NCBI GenBank assembly: GCA_028877145.1 | Contig: JAGWOX010000009.1 | Span: forward strand, 1-35,910 | Direction of reading: 5' to 3' | DNA: 35,910 nt | Source: Acidobacteriota bacterium | GTDB lineage: Bacteria; Acidobacteriota; Terriglobia; Acidiferrales; UBA7541 | Shown: positions 1 through 9,000 of the stretch, one piece after another | How the letters are laid out: every line of letters begins with the position of its first letter | Numbering within the stretch: the first letter of the stretch is position 1 | Program-made: the position numbers and the translations under genes | Notes under the pieces: generated by a model | Seen by the model: only the letters and a program-made list of their open reading frames with translations | What the model was told of the DNA's origin: nothing | Databases searched by the model: none

Positions 1-1714
1 TGTAGACATCCTTGAGCCGCTGGTCGGAGAGATGCCTGAGCCGGAACTCGAGCGGCTCGACGCCGGCGATTTCGGCCAGCTCGTTCCTGGCCGATTCGCG
101 GGCGAAAACGTTGGCCGTGGCGGCGAGGCCGCGATAAGAGCCTTGGCGAAGCGGTGAATCGACGGGGTGAAACTCGATATGTTGATTGGGGATGTCGTAC
201 TGGGTATCGATAGCCGCTGGGCCGGAATTGTAGTTGTGCATTTCCCAGGCGACGAGTTTGCCATCGGCGCTGAGGCCGGCGGTTATGTCGATGACGCCAG
301 CGGGACGGAAATAGGCCCAGACGAACTGTTCCTCGCGTGTCCAGACGATTTTCACGGGCTTTCCGGCGGCGCGGGCGAGGCGAGCGGCTTCGGGAGCGGC
401 GTCGCCCGTGTGCTTGCCGCCATAGGCGGAGCCAGTGTCGGGCACCTGGACGCGAACATCATCCTTGGAGAGATGGAATAACGCGGCGAGGCTGTCGCGA
501 ACGGGGAAAGGCCGCTGGGTTCCGGTCCAGACGGCGAGCTTGCCGTTGTTCCATTCGGCGACGGCGGCATTGGGCTCGAGCGCGTTGTGAGCGATGTAGG
601 CGATGTTGTAGGACTGCTCGAAGCGATGCGCGGCCGAGGCCATGCCGTCCTTGACGGAGCCCCTGACGTGGCGAACGTCAAAGCGGAAGCCGTTCTCGCG
701 TCGAGCGTCGTCGGAAACGACGTGCTGCTTGAGGTAGGGGAAGATATCTTTCCAGGAGGGCTGCGGGGGCGCGGGGTTCCACGTGGCCTTGAGAGCGGCC
801 AGGGCTTTTTCGGCCGCTTCGGGCGTGGGCGCGGCGACGCCGGCGAAATTGCCATCGTGAACGACGACCACGCCGGGAATCGCCTTGGCCGCACTGGCGT
901 CGAGTGAAGCGAGCGTCGCGCCATAGGCGGGCGCGCGCAGCACCTTGCCGTACATCATGCCGGGCAGGCGGAGATCGGGCGTGTACTTGTGGCGGCCGGT
1001 GACGAAATCGATGGCGTCGACCTTGGGAACGGGTGTTCCGGCGACGGTCCATTTTGACGGCGGGATCAGCGGATCTTCGGCGATGATGGTTTTCGAAAGA
1101 GTTTGCCCCTCGGCGAGTTCACCGTAGCCGATCGAGCGATTGGCGGAGGGATCGGCAATTTTGCCGTTCTCGGCGATGAGTTTGTCTTTGGGGGTTTTCC
1201 AGCGGTCGGCGGCCAGTTCGATGAGCATGTCGCGAGCAGCGGAGGCAACGCGGCGGAGCTGGGGTCCCATGGTGGGGGTAGTGCGGCTGCCAAAGGTGCC
1301 CATGTCGAATGGCGTGCGCGCGGTGTCGCCCATGACCATGGTGATCGCGTCCATGCCGACTTTCAGCTCCGCGGCGACCTGCTGGGCGAGCGAGGTGCGG
1401 ACGTTCTGGCCGATTTCCACCTTGCCGGTGAAGACGGTGACGGCGCCATTCGGGGCCATGTGCAGCCAGGCGCCGATATTTTTCGGCAGTGGCGGCATGC
1501 CGCCGCCTGCCGGAGCAGCGCCGGGCCTCTGGGCGAGCGCGGAAGGCGCGCGAACGAGAAGAAAAACACCGATGCCGCCGCCTACCGCTTTCAGAAAATC
1601 GCGGCGCTCCACCTCGAAGTGGTAGACGGGTGGCGCGAAGGCTTCGAAGCGATCGAGTTCGATCGGCTCGTCGAGGGAGCGAATTTCTTCGTCTCTGTCG
1701 ATTCTCTCGCTCAT
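1..1714 (-). CDS. Molybdopterin-binding subunit of a xanthine dehydrogenase/isoquinoline oxidoreductase-type enzyme (partial, 3' end outside window)
   Basis: Catalytic Mo subunit of a molybdenum hydroxylase, which would hydroxylate or oxidise an aldehyde or N-heterocycle. It is absent from the ORF track because it runs off the left edge, but the minus frame is open for 571 codons. It starts MSERIDRDEE and carries a twin-arginine segment (ERRDFLKAVGGG, about residues 37-48) followed by a hydrophobic stretch, so Tat export to the periplasm is likely. A GKVEIGQN segment near residue 98 and an a/b-hammerhead-like stretch (VTGRHKYTPDLRLPG) near residue 230 follow. The Mo-binding segment placed before the hammerhead is the arrangement of IorB-like subunits rather than classical XdhB. 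Its ATG overlaps the stop of the [2Fe-2S] subunit gene (ATGA), so translation is probably coupled. Substrate cannot be told from sequence. Confidence 0.9.
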   Translation of the reverse strand, partial: MSERIDRDEEIRSLDEPIELDRFEAFAPPVYHFEVERRDFLKAVGGGIGVFLLVRAPSALAQRPGAAPAGGGMPPLPKNIGAWLHMAPNGAVTVFTGKVEIGQNVRTSLAQQVAAELKVGMDAITMVMGDTARTPFDMGTFGSRTTPTMGPQLRRVASAARDMLIELAADRWKTPKDKLIAENGKIADPSANRSIGYGELAEGQTLSKTIIAEDPLIPPSKWTVAGTPVPKVDAIDFVTGRHKYTPDLRLPGMMYGKVLRAPAYGATLASLDASAAKAIPGVVVVHDGNFAGVAAPTPEAAEKALAALKATWNPAPPQPSWKDIFPYLKQHVVSDDARRENGFRFDVRHVRGSVKDGMASAAHRFEQSYNIAYIAHNALEPNAAVAEWNNGKLAVWTGTQRPFPVRDSLAALFHLSKDDVRVQVPDTGSAYGGKHTGDAAPEAARLARAAGKPVKIVWTREEQFVWAYFRPAGVIDITAGLSADGKLVAWEMHNYNSGPAAIDTQYDIPNQHIEFHPVDSPLRQGSYRGLAATANVFARESARNELAEIAGVEPLEFRLRHLSDQRLKDVY

Positions 1715-2187
1715 CGGGAGCCTCCCTTGGCCATGGCTTCGGCGGCCAGCTCGACGGCTTGGAGGATGCGGGGGTGGGTTCCGCAGCGGCAGATGTTGCC
1801 CTGGAGAAATTCGGCGGCCTGCTCGGTGGTGGGATGGGGATTCGAGCGGAGCAGGGCAACGATGGTCATGATCATGCCGGAGGAGCAGTAGGCGCATTGG
1901 AAGGAGCCGGCGTCGAGGAAAGCCTGTTGGACGGGATGGAGACGGCCGTTTTGTTCGAGGCCTTCGATCGTGGTGACCGGGTTGTTGCGAACGTGGCCGA
2001 CCTTGGTGATGCACGAGCGCCGGGAATAATTGCCGATGAGAACGGTACAAGCGCCGCATTCGCCTTCGCCGCAGCCGTATTTCGAACCGGTCAGCCCCAA
2101 ATGATCGCGTAGCACGGTGAGCAGGCTGGTTTCCGGATCGGTATCCACTGTATATGTGCGGCCATTTACTTTGAGCTCGATTGCCAT
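1711..2187 (-). CDS. [2Fe-2S] ferredoxin-like subunit of the molybdenum hydroxylase
   Basis: Electron-transfer subunit of about 158 residues, the usual size for the small subunit of xanthine dehydrogenase-family enzymes. The N-terminal plant-type ferredoxin domain has the cluster motif CGEGECGAC. The C-terminal four-helix domain has the second cluster ligands in FQCAYCSSGM and GNICRCGTHP. The ORF track starts 13 codons upstream (MSAAPAAEEVRRS). I prefer the internal ATG at 2187 because MAIELKVNGRTYTV is the normal family start and GTGAGG lies six bases before it. It is the first gene of a two-gene operon with no FAD subunit visible, as expected for IorAB-type enzymes that pass electrons to another carrier such as a cytochrome. 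Confidence 0.93.
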   Translation of the reverse strand: MAIELKVNGRTYTVDTDPETSLLTVLRDHLGLTGSKYGCGEGECGACTVLIGNYSRRSCITKVGHVRNNPVTTIEGLEQNGRLHPVQQAFLDAGSFQCAYCSSGMIMTIVALLRSNPHPTTEQAAEFLQGNICRCGTHPRILQAVELAAEAMAKGGSR

Positions 2188-2400
2188 CGAGCGCCTCACT
2201 TCCTCCGCCGCGGGAGCGGCGGACATGCGATGACCTGCGGTTGGGATTCGCGCGATCTTCCGCTCGTTGGATCCCCCGTGGATTCTACCGCAGGGAAGAA
2301 GAAAGGGATGCGCCTATTTGGGCTGCCGGGGGGCCAATGTTTGGAGGGAGGGAACGAAAAGGGGCCGATGCGCGTAATATTCTGCGGAGGGGAGGCGGAC

Positions 2401-3330
2401 ATGGGAAGACGGCGCTCGTTCATCGGGCCTCTGGTTCTGGTGGGACTTGGTTTGCTGCTGCTGTACAGCAGCGTTCGCTCGAACTGGTCTCCGTGGGAGG
2501 TAATCTTTCGTTACTGGCCGGTAATCCTGATTGCGTGGGGATTGGGGAAGCTGTGGGACCATCTGCGGGCCCGCGATGGCGGCGAGCCGGCATCGCCCGG
2601 CAGGTTCACGGGCGGGGAACTGGGGATGGCGGTCGCGCTGGTGGCGTTGGTGGCGCTTGCGCTCGTGCACAAGCCGGTTCGCCAGCCGGCGGGCAACTAC
2701 CATTTCATGCAGACGGTCGCGGCGCAGGGCGCGAAAACCGTGCACGCGCAAATCGAATTGGGAGCGGGAGAATTGGAGGTTTCCAGTGGCTCGGGCAGCC
2801 TCCTGGAAGCCGATTGTTATTACTCGCGGCCTTCGGACAAACCGGAAGTGAGTTACACGGTTTCGGGCGATAGCGGCGAACTGGACGTGCGGCAACCGCG
2901 CCAGGAACATGTCGAGTTTGGCGGCGGAGATCGGCGCAACGACTGGAACCTTCACTTCGGGAGTCAGGTTCCGCTCGATCTCGAATTGAAAATGGGGGCG
3001 GGAACGGGACGGCTGCAACTGTCGGGCGTGCCACTGACACATTTGCGCGTGGAAGGCGGAGCGGGAACTCTGTACGTCGACCTGACGGGGGACTGGAAGC
3101 AGAGCTTCGACGGACGGATTGCGGGCGGGGTGGGCACGGTGACGGTGCGGCTGCCGTCGACCGTCGGCGTTCAAGTGCATGCCAGAGGCGGGCTGGGGTC
3201 GGTAAATGCGCCGGGCTTCGAGCGCGACGGCGACGCTTACACCAACAGCGCTTACGGAAAATCGCCGGTCACCCTGACGCTCGATATCGAGGGCGGCGTC
3301 GGAACGATCAATCTGGAGTCGGGATCGTAA
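2401..3330 (+). CDS. LiaI/LiaF-like membrane protein with C-terminal adhesin-like beta domain
   Basis: Predicted membrane protein of 309 residues. From the chosen start (MGRRRSFIGPLVLVGLGLLLLYSS) two closely spaced hydrophobic segments form the LiaI/DUF5668-like module, ending in FRYWPVILIAWGLGKLW, a typical W-P-hydrophobic signature. A third hydrophobic stretch (GMAVALVALVALALV) follows. The remaining 200 or so residues are Gly- and Thr-rich repeats such as GAGELEV, GAGTGRL, GAGTLYV, GGVGTVTV and GGVGTIN, giving a beta-helix or toast-rack shape like the cell-wall-active antibiotic response proteins. The track begins 57 codons earlier, but GGGGAGGCGGAC directly before this ATG is a good ribosome site and the extra residues look non-coding. 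It is divergent from the molybdenum hydroxylase operon. An envelope-stress role is suggested by family only. Confidence 0.8.
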   Translation: MGRRRSFIGPLVLVGLGLLLLYSSVRSNWSPWEVIFRYWPVILIAWGLGKLWDHLRARDGGEPASPGRFTGGELGMAVALVALVALALVHKPVRQPAGNYHFMQTVAAQGAKTVHAQIELGAGELEVSSGSGSLLEADCYYSRPSDKPEVSYTVSGDSGELDVRQPRQEHVEFGGGDRRNDWNLHFGSQVPLDLELKMGAGTGRLQLSGVPLTHLRVEGGAGTLYVDLTGDWKQSFDGRIAGGVGTVTVRLPSTVGVQVHARGGLGSVNAPGFERDGDAYTNSAYGKSPVTLTLDIEGGVGTINLESGS

Positions 3331-3332
3331 AG

Positions 3333-3366
3333 GCCCACGGTCAGGACAACACTGACCGTGGCTACC
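3333..3366 (+). repeat. Dispersed palindromic element, copy A
   Basis: CCACGGTCAG, seven-base loop, CTGACCGTGG: a perfect 10-bp stem followed by CTACC. It begins only a few bases after the stop of the LiaI-like gene. The same element occurs near 16865 and 31053 in the same orientation. There is no T-tract after the stem, so it is not a typical intrinsic terminator. Confidence 0.85.
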
Positions 3367-3402
3367 GAGACGGAGGCGGGCTTCGCAAGAGGCGCTAAGA
3401 GG

Positions 3403-3421
3403 GGGCACGTGCAACGTGCCC
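3403..3421. repeat. Short inverted repeat GGGCACGT-GCA-ACGTGCCC
   Basis: Perfect 8-bp inverted repeat with a three-base centre, in the same intergenic region as palindrome copy A. It could be part of a composite repeat or a protein-binding site. Only one copy was seen in the window. Confidence 0.5.
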
Positions 3422-3968
3422 TTACGGAACGTGCTGCCTCGTCGGCGGCGACAGATGCGTAGCGGGCGCGGCGGAAAGTTTCCACAGGGCGTGGCTTGAC
3501 TTCCACAGGCGAGAGGCGGTAGAAAGCGACCGGGCAGGGAAAAACAAGGAAGCCGGAGATGTTGCACAAAAGCCCCCGTTCGCGCCGACTCAATCCGAGG
3601 TACATCCAAAGCGCGAAAACTCCGGCACTATAGGCTGGAATTCACCGAAGTATGGGTTTCGAAATGAGGCGCAGTGGCTTCCTGTTTGAAGTGCGTTTGG
3701 GGACGGGAAGAGCACTCGTATGAGTTGCGTGTGTAACACAAAATTCACGCGACGCTCTTGGTTCGGAAAAGTTTACCGGGCAGTGTAGTGGAGCTCGGGA
3801 AGGGGCAGCGGTCAGATACATATAGCGGGGGTCGCAAATCTCCGTGGTGCGGACGCGAGCAAGCGGCACAGGTGGCGCGGCTGCAGCCTGGAGGGAACGC
3901 GTGGCGGTGGCGTTTCTTTCGGAGGCGCGTTCATCCGAGACCAACTGCATTCTTACTTGGAGGACTAT

Positions 3969-6900
3969 ATGCCAGTTGATTTGACGCGGTCCCGCGGTTC
4001 GGGCCTCGTATCGATTGAGTCGGCGGCCGCCGGCGCGCCCGAAGGACGCAGTGCGGGCGAAGACGCCGGTCGCTTTGCGCGCAAAGCTTTTTCGTCAGTT
4101 GCGATCCTGTTTCTCTTTTTCCTGATGACGCCGTTTACCGCGAGAGCGCAGCAATTGCTGGGCTCGATCAACGGCACGGTAACGGACACATCCGGCGGCG
4201 TGGTGCCGGGCGCGACGGTGAAGGTAATGAACATCGCCACGAACCTCACGCTCACCGAAACGACGGGGAAGAAGGGTTCCTACAACGTGCTGAACCTTCC
4301 CATCGGCACTTATACGGTGACGGTGACGAAGACGGGATTCAAGGCGGTGGTGCACAGCGAGGTGCTGGTGGAGGCGAATCGGGCCTCGACGGTGAACACC
4401 GCGCTCGAGCCGGGCGCGATCACCGCGGAGGTGACCGTTACGGCGACGCCGCTGCTGGATCAGACGGATACGACGAACGGATACGTGCTCAGCTCGAAGC
4501 TGATTCAAGAGACGCCACTCGGGACGGGCAGTTTCACTCAACTGGCGACGATGGCGCCGGGTGTGAGCGCGGACCTTTTGAGCGGATCGGGCACGAACGC
4601 CGGATTGGGCAACCAGGACATCTGGGCGAACGGGCAGCGCGACACGAGCAACAGCGTTTCCTTCAACGGAATCAGCGGGAACAACGTGTTCAACGGAATG
4701 ACGTCGAGCTCGGTGGGCGCGAGCCGTTTCGTGCTGAACACGAACGAGCAGTTCCTGCCGGGCGGCCAGATTCAGACGAACACGTCGGTTTACGACGCGA
4801 TCGGGCAGGGGATGCCTACGCCGCCGCCGGAAACGATCGAAGAGATGCACGTGATGACGTCGATGTACGACGCTTCACAGGGAGCCAACAGCGGCGCGCA
4901 CGTTGAAGTGGTCACCAAATCCGGCACGAACAACTTCCACGGGCAGGCGTACGAATATCACCAGACGACCGGGTGGAACGCGAACCCGTTCTTCATGAAC
5001 GCGCAGGGAATTCCGCGGCAGCCGCTCCATAGGAACACGTTCGGCGGGACATTCGGCGGCCCGATCCTTCACAACAAAATGTTCTTTTTCGGGTCGTATC
5101 AGGGGCAGCGGGTGACGGATGCCTTCAACGGCGCCACGACCGGCGTGAACGTGCCGATCGGCCTCTCGAGCGATCGCAGCGCGAGCACGCTGGCGGCCCT
5201 GGCCAACGCCGATTACGGCACGAGCCTCACGGCGAATAACATCGACCCGGTGGCGCTGAAGATCATGCAGGCGAAGACTTCGAGCGGACAGTTTGTGGTG
5301 CCGTCGCAGACCATCAGCGACCCGAACCAGATTGCCCAGTTGGGCTACAACGCGTTTGTGCAGGGTCCGCCGAGCACGTTCAACGCCGATCAGATTAACG
5401 CGAATATCGACTACAACTTCTCTCAGAAGGACCGCCTCGCGGAAAAATACTATTATCAGCGCGACCCCTCGACCAGCCCGTTTGCGGTGAGCCAGACGCT
5501 CGGATTCCCCCAGTCGTTGAAGGCAGGCAGTCAGGTGTTTTCGCTGGACAACATCACCGAGCTGACGCCGACGACGTCGTGGGAGCAGCGGATCGGCTTT
5601 GTTCGTGAGGTGGCCTACGCCAACACAGGGCAAACGCTCACACCGCAGGATGCCGGAATCAATCTTCTTGGCAGCAGCTACTTCCCCGGCTTCGATATCA
5701 GCAATCCGACGGACACGTCTCAGTTGCCGGGAGGCACGGGCGGGAGCCTGCGCATCGGGCCGTCCAACAACTTTGCGAACGCCGGGGCTTTCCAGAACCA
5801 GCTTGAAGCATCGACGAATTACAGCTGGATCAAGGGCATTCACAACCTGTCGTTTGGCGCGAGCTTTGACTACGGGCAGTTGAATATCATCAACAAGGAA
5901 AACCAGGTCGCGACCTTCAATTTCCATAATTTCGTCAATTTCCTCACGGGGACCATGGGTGGCAAGAGCCGGAGCAGCGGAACGATCCTCAATGGGGAGA
6001 CAAACCGCTACTACCGCTACAAGCAAGCCGGCCTATACGCTCAGGACCAGATCCGCGTGAAGAGCAACCTGAATGTGGATGTCGGGCTGCGTTGGGATTG
6101 GGACGGGCCGCTTTCGGAAAAGAACGGGCTGCTCACCAACTTCTATCCGCAGGACTATCAGTACAACCTGGCGACCGACACGATCCAGAACATCGGGTTG
6201 GTGGTGTCGGGCAACAACAAGCAGTTCTGCGGATCGAGCCAATCCTACTGCGTGGGCAACTCGACCCTGACCGGGCGGCAATGGCTGATCGGGCCGCGCA
6301 TCGGGATCGCCTGGAGCCCGACGTTCGTCAAGAACCTGGTGGTGCGCGCGGGCTTCGGCCTCTATGCGGACCGCGGCGAGTTCTTCACGGAATTTTCGCC
6401 GAGCGCCGGGCTGGGCATCAGCGGCCCGTTTGGCGTGACAACGGAAGAACCGTTCACGGTTCCTTTCAAAACGACCTGCTCGGGCGCGGGCTGCCTGGGC
6501 AACAACCCGTTCGGGACCTCGGCCCCGCCGCCGCCGCCGAACAATTTCAGCGGCGTGCAGGCCCTGGTCCACAACATGTCCGGCCTGAGCGGCTGCGCGG
6601 AGCCGGTGACGCCGACGTGCACGCCGACCGGATACGCCAATTTCGCGTTCCTGTTCGGCGGCTACGATCCGAAGAATACGCTGCCGTACTCGGAGAACTG
6701 GACACTCGACCTGCAGTGGCAGCCGACCAACTCCTTCCTGTTCGATCTCGGCTACGTGGGCAATCGAGGTCTCCATCAACTCCTTCCCGTTCCTTTCAAC
6801 CAGGCGCTCATCGCCACGCCGCAGCATCCTGTGAACGGACAGATTTACTCCTACGGGTTCCAAGCCACTGACGCGGCGGGAAACCCGTTGGCGACCGAAC

Positions 6901-7946
6901 AGGTGATGACGACGATTGGCGATTACTCGTTCAACGATGGGAACACGGCGCTGCGCGTGCCCTACATCGGGTACAACCCCAACTCCAACTACTGGGAAGC
7001 GACGGGAATCTCCGACTACAACGCGCTCCAGTTCAGCGTGAAGAAGCGGATGAGCCATGGTCTGGCGATCAACGCTTCCTACACGTGGTCGCATACCTTG
7101 GACGAGGGCGGCGGGCTTGCTGAAGGACTTTTCTACAATGGCAACGACCCCCTGAATCCGAGAAGCGCCTACGGCAACGCGAGCTACGACCGCACGCATG
7201 TGCTGACCGTCGGCTACATCTACCAGATCCCGGGCATCGCGGGAGCGAACGGGTTCCTGAAACAGGCTGTGAATGGCTGGGGCATCGGCGGCATGACGGT
7301 TGCCGAGAGCGGCCAGCCTTACAGCGTGTACGACTTCTCGGGAGACGTCGCCAGCCAGTATTGGGGCGCCGGCGACGACTTCATCACCAATCCGCTGCTC
7401 GCCATACCGGGCGGTAACGCGCAGAGCGTGCAACTGCAGGGCACGACGGGAGTCAATCCCGCCAACCCGGTTCTGAACGCAGCCGCGTTCGGCATCACCG
7501 TCTTCGCGCCCGGGACCAACGGCGTGCCTCCCTGCGGCCCGACAACCGCCGGGAACACCACCGCTTGCGACTATTCGGAAACGGGCTACGCCGCGATCGG
7601 GCGCAACTCGTTCCGCGGACCGTTCCAGACGCGATTCGACTTCGACGTTTTCAAGAACTTCAAGCTGACTGAACGATTCAGCCTCCGTTACGACGCGCAG
7701 TTCTTCAACCTCTTCAACCATCCGAGCTTTGACACTCCCAACAACGACTTCCAACTGGATCCTTGCTACGGCGCCAACATTCAAACCGCCCCCGGGGGCT
7801 ATTCCTGCCAGTGGTACGGCACGATTCCCGCAGTGGGGTCGTCTGGGCCCATTGGAAATGGTCAGGCTCTTTCGGGTACCGGCTACATTCAGAACCCGCT
7901 CGGCAGCCCGCGCTTCATTCAGATGGCGTTGCACTTGATCTTCTGA
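3969..7946 (+). CDS. Oar-like TonB-dependent receptor with carboxypeptidase-regulatory-like N-terminal domain
   Basis: Outer-membrane beta-barrel protein of 1325 residues. After about 30 hydrophilic residues comes a signal peptide (KAFSSVAILFLFFLMTPFTARAQ). A carboxypeptidase D-regulatory-like domain follows (LLGSINGTVTDTSGGVVPGATVKV to about residue 150), then a plug-like segment and a long barrel region rich in Asn, Tyr and aromatic-ended strands. It ends RFIQMALHLIF, with the C-terminal Phe expected for barrel insertion. This is the Oar/acidobacterial type, often 1000-1400 residues long. The ORF track begins at a TTG; the ATG at 3969 has GGAGG five bases upstream, so I use it. It is transcribed alone and closed by the terminator at 7984. 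The substrate is unknown; sugars, peptides or siderophores are all possible for the family. Confidence 0.93.
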   Translation: MPVDLTRSRGSGLVSIESAAAGAPEGRSAGEDAGRFARKAFSSVAILFLFFLMTPFTARAQQLLGSINGTVTDTSGGVVPGATVKVMNIATNLTLTETTGKKGSYNVLNLPIGTYTVTVTKTGFKAVVHSEVLVEANRASTVNTALEPGAITAEVTVTATPLLDQTDTTNGYVLSSKLIQETPLGTGSFTQLATMAPGVSADLLSGSGTNAGLGNQDIWANGQRDTSNSVSFNGISGNNVFNGMTSSSVGASRFVLNTNEQFLPGGQIQTNTSVYDAIGQGMPTPPPETIEEMHVMTSMYDASQGANSGAHVEVVTKSGTNNFHGQAYEYHQTTGWNANPFFMNAQGIPRQPLHRNTFGGTFGGPILHNKMFFFGSYQGQRVTDAFNGATTGVNVPIGLSSDRSASTLAALANADYGTSLTANNIDPVALKIMQAKTSSGQFVVPSQTISDPNQIAQLGYNAFVQGPPSTFNADQINANIDYNFSQKDRLAEKYYYQRDPSTSPFAVSQTLGFPQSLKAGSQVFSLDNITELTPTTSWEQRIGFVREVAYANTGQTLTPQDAGINLLGSSYFPGFDISNPTDTSQLPGGTGGSLRIGPSNNFANAGAFQNQLEASTNYSWIKGIHNLSFGASFDYGQLNIINKENQVATFNFHNFVNFLTGTMGGKSRSSGTILNGETNRYYRYKQAGLYAQDQIRVKSNLNVDVGLRWDWDGPLSEKNGLLTNFYPQDYQYNLATDTIQNIGLVVSGNNKQFCGSSQSYCVGNSTLTGRQWLIGPRIGIAWSPTFVKNLVVRAGFGLYADRGEFFTEFSPSAGLGISGPFGVTTEEPFTVPFKTTCSGAGCLGNNPFGTSAPPPPPNNFSGVQALVHNMSGLSGCAEPVTPTCTPTGYANFAFLFGGYDPKNTLPYSENWTLDLQWQPTNSFLFDLGYVGNRGLHQLLPVPFNQALIATPQHPVNGQIYSYGFQATDAAGNPLATEQVMTTIGDYSFNDGNTALRVPYIGYNPNSNYWEATGISDYNALQFSVKKRMSHGLAINASYTWSHTLDEGGGLAEGLFYNGNDPLNPRSAYGNASYDRTHVLTVGYIYQIPGIAGANGFLKQAVNGWGIGGMTVAESGQPYSVYDFSGDVASQYWGAGDDFITNPLLAIPGGNAQSVQLQGTTGVNPANPVLNAAAFGITVFAPGTNGVPPCGPTTAGNTTACDYSETGYAAIGRNSFRGPFQTRFDFDVFKNFKLTERFSLRYDAQFFNLFNHPSFDTPNNDFQLDPCYGANIQTAPGGYSCQWYGTIPAVGSSGPIGNGQALSGTGYIQNPLGSPRFIQMALHLIF

Positions 7947-7983
7947 AGACGCGGGGGATCGAAACGGAAGGGATGCAGGCTTT

Positions 7984-8020
7984 ACGGGGCCGCGCCCGCG
8001 GGCGCGGCCCCGTTGTGTTT
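7984..8020 (+). terminator. Strong intrinsic terminator of the TonB receptor gene
   Basis: A perfect 30-base palindrome (ACGGGGCCGCGCCCG and its complement) followed by TGTGTTTT, 37 bases after the receptor stop codon. Confidence 0.85.
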
Positions 8021-8130
8021 TCCGCGGAGATTTCACGCGAGGGGGACAGGGCCTTGCGATGTCGCTTCGCCGGCTTGCCTTGGAACCCGCCACGCCTCGA
8101 GAAAAGTTAGCCCAGGCGGGGGCGGCGTAG

Positions 8131-8136
8131 TAAAAT
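8131..8136 (+). promoter_or_regulatory. Possible -10 box of a near-leaderless transcript
   Basis: TAAAAT (five of six to TATAAT) lies nine bases before the ATG at 8146, where no Shine-Dalgarno sequence is visible. Transcription would begin at or just before the start codon. The -35 region is poor (TTAGCC with an 18-base gap). Confidence 0.35.
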
Positions 8137-8145
8137 CGCTACCCA

Positions 8146-8994
8146 ATGGGTGTGGTTTACTGTCCGCGGTGTCACGGCGTCGCGGCATCTGCTGCGGGGC
8201 AAGCTTATTGCGCCAGATGCGGTTGGAACCGCCACGTCGCCATCCTTCAGGTCCGCTCGCTGCACCGATTGCTGCCGATTCTGCTTCTGCCGCTGGTAGC
8301 TTATGGGTTGCTGCTCGTGGCGCGAGCGGGCGATTGGCAGCCCTTCCTGTACGTATTTCTGATCGGCGTTGGCCTTTGCCTGCTTGGAGTGTGGTGGCTT
8401 GGGCGATTGCTCGAACGCCTGGAAAACATCCGGCCGCTCGATCCGGAGCGTGTGAAGCAAGCCCGTTTGGCGGATCCGGATCAAGAAGAGGAAGCAAGAT
8501 CGCAGGCAATGCTGGCGGTGGGGCGGCCGCGGCCCGTAAGGCTGATTTCGGCGGGCCGTTTTTATTTTGGACTGTTGACGGCGATCGTACTGGCGGTCGA
8601 GGTGCTGCTGCTGCGGTATGTGCTCGCGTTGTACGGCGAGACAGGATCGGTGGCGGATTTCACCGCATGGAGCTGGATTGCGGTGGCCGGGGTGGTGTCG
8701 CTGCTGGGAATATTGGTCGGCATGCCATTGCGATTGAAGCGGCAGAGGCACTTGTTGGAGAGCGGCGAAGTGGCCCTCGGCCGGGTGACGAGGCAGTGGA
8801 AGGTGGGCGGAAATTCGTGGATTCAGTACGAGGTCAGCCTCGGGGGAGCCACGCTGAAGAAGAAAAGCCTGGACGCGAGCCACCGGCTTTACACGGGGAT
8901 GAAAGTTCCGGTCTTCTATGATGCGGACAATCTGAGCCGGCAGGTACCGTGCTGCGCCGCCTACTACGAAGTGGTCCTTCCACAAAAACAGTGA
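8146..8994 (+). CDS. Zinc-ribbon membrane protein with DUF3592-like C-terminal domain
   Basis: Protein of 282 residues, family not firmly recognised. The N-terminus has a four-cysteine zinc ribbon (C6-P-R-C9 and C22-A-R-C25). Two transmembrane segments follow (about residues 43-60 and 67-90), then a charged linker. Two more membrane segments come next (FYFGLLTAIVLAVEVLLLRY and WIAVAGVVSLLGILVG). The soluble tail reads LESGEVALGRVTRQW ... YEVSLGGATLKKKSL ... GMKVPVFYDADNLSRQV, which matches the pattern of DUF3592 domains. No ribosome site is visible and a -10-like box sits close to the ATG. It converges on the small minus-strand gene with a six-base gap. Function unknown. Confidence 0.8.
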   Translation: MGVVYCPRCHGVAASAAGQAYCARCGWNRHVAILQVRSLHRLLPILLLPLVAYGLLLVARAGDWQPFLYVFLIGVGLCLLGVWWLGRLLERLENIRPLDPERVKQARLADPDQEEEARSQAMLAVGRPRPVRLISAGRFYFGLLTAIVLAVEVLLLRYVLALYGETGSVADFTAWSWIAVAGVVSLLGILVGMPLRLKRQRHLLESGEVALGRVTRQWKVGGNSWIQYEVSLGGATLKKKSLDASHRLYTGMKVPVFYDADNLSRQVPCCAAYYEVVLPQKQ

Positions 8995-9000
8995 AAGGCG

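Larger units (their letters stand above)
3331..3968. other. Gene-free region with palindromic repeats, upstream of the TonB receptor
   Basis: No convincing gene in about 640 bases. The left part holds a hairpin of the dispersed family at 3333-3366 and a second short inverted repeat at 3403-3421. The rest is the upstream region of the receptor gene, whose promoter I could not assign with confidence. ORFs crossing it on the minus strand (for example 2314-3609) have no recognisable protein features. Confidence 0.6.

Noticed and set aside
352-924. 190-residue minus-strand ORF in the molybdenum hydroxylase region
   Set aside because: It is out of frame with the true Mo-subunit reading frame, which is open across 1-1714 and gives clear family sequence.
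3403-3421. Inverted repeat considered as a terminator for the LiaI-like gene
   Set aside because: No T-tract follows it and it lies over 70 bases after the stop; kept only as a repeat.
2314-3609. 431-residue minus-strand ORF
   Set aside because: Antisense to the LiaI-like protein and extending through repeat sequence; no protein features.
6033-8093. 686-residue minus-strand ORF, and similar long minus ORFs at 4095-4850 and 4875-6026, opposite the TonB receptor
   Set aside because: They are antisense to a clear receptor gene, are Arg/Val-rich in the way GC-rich shadow frames are, and contain no recognisable domain.
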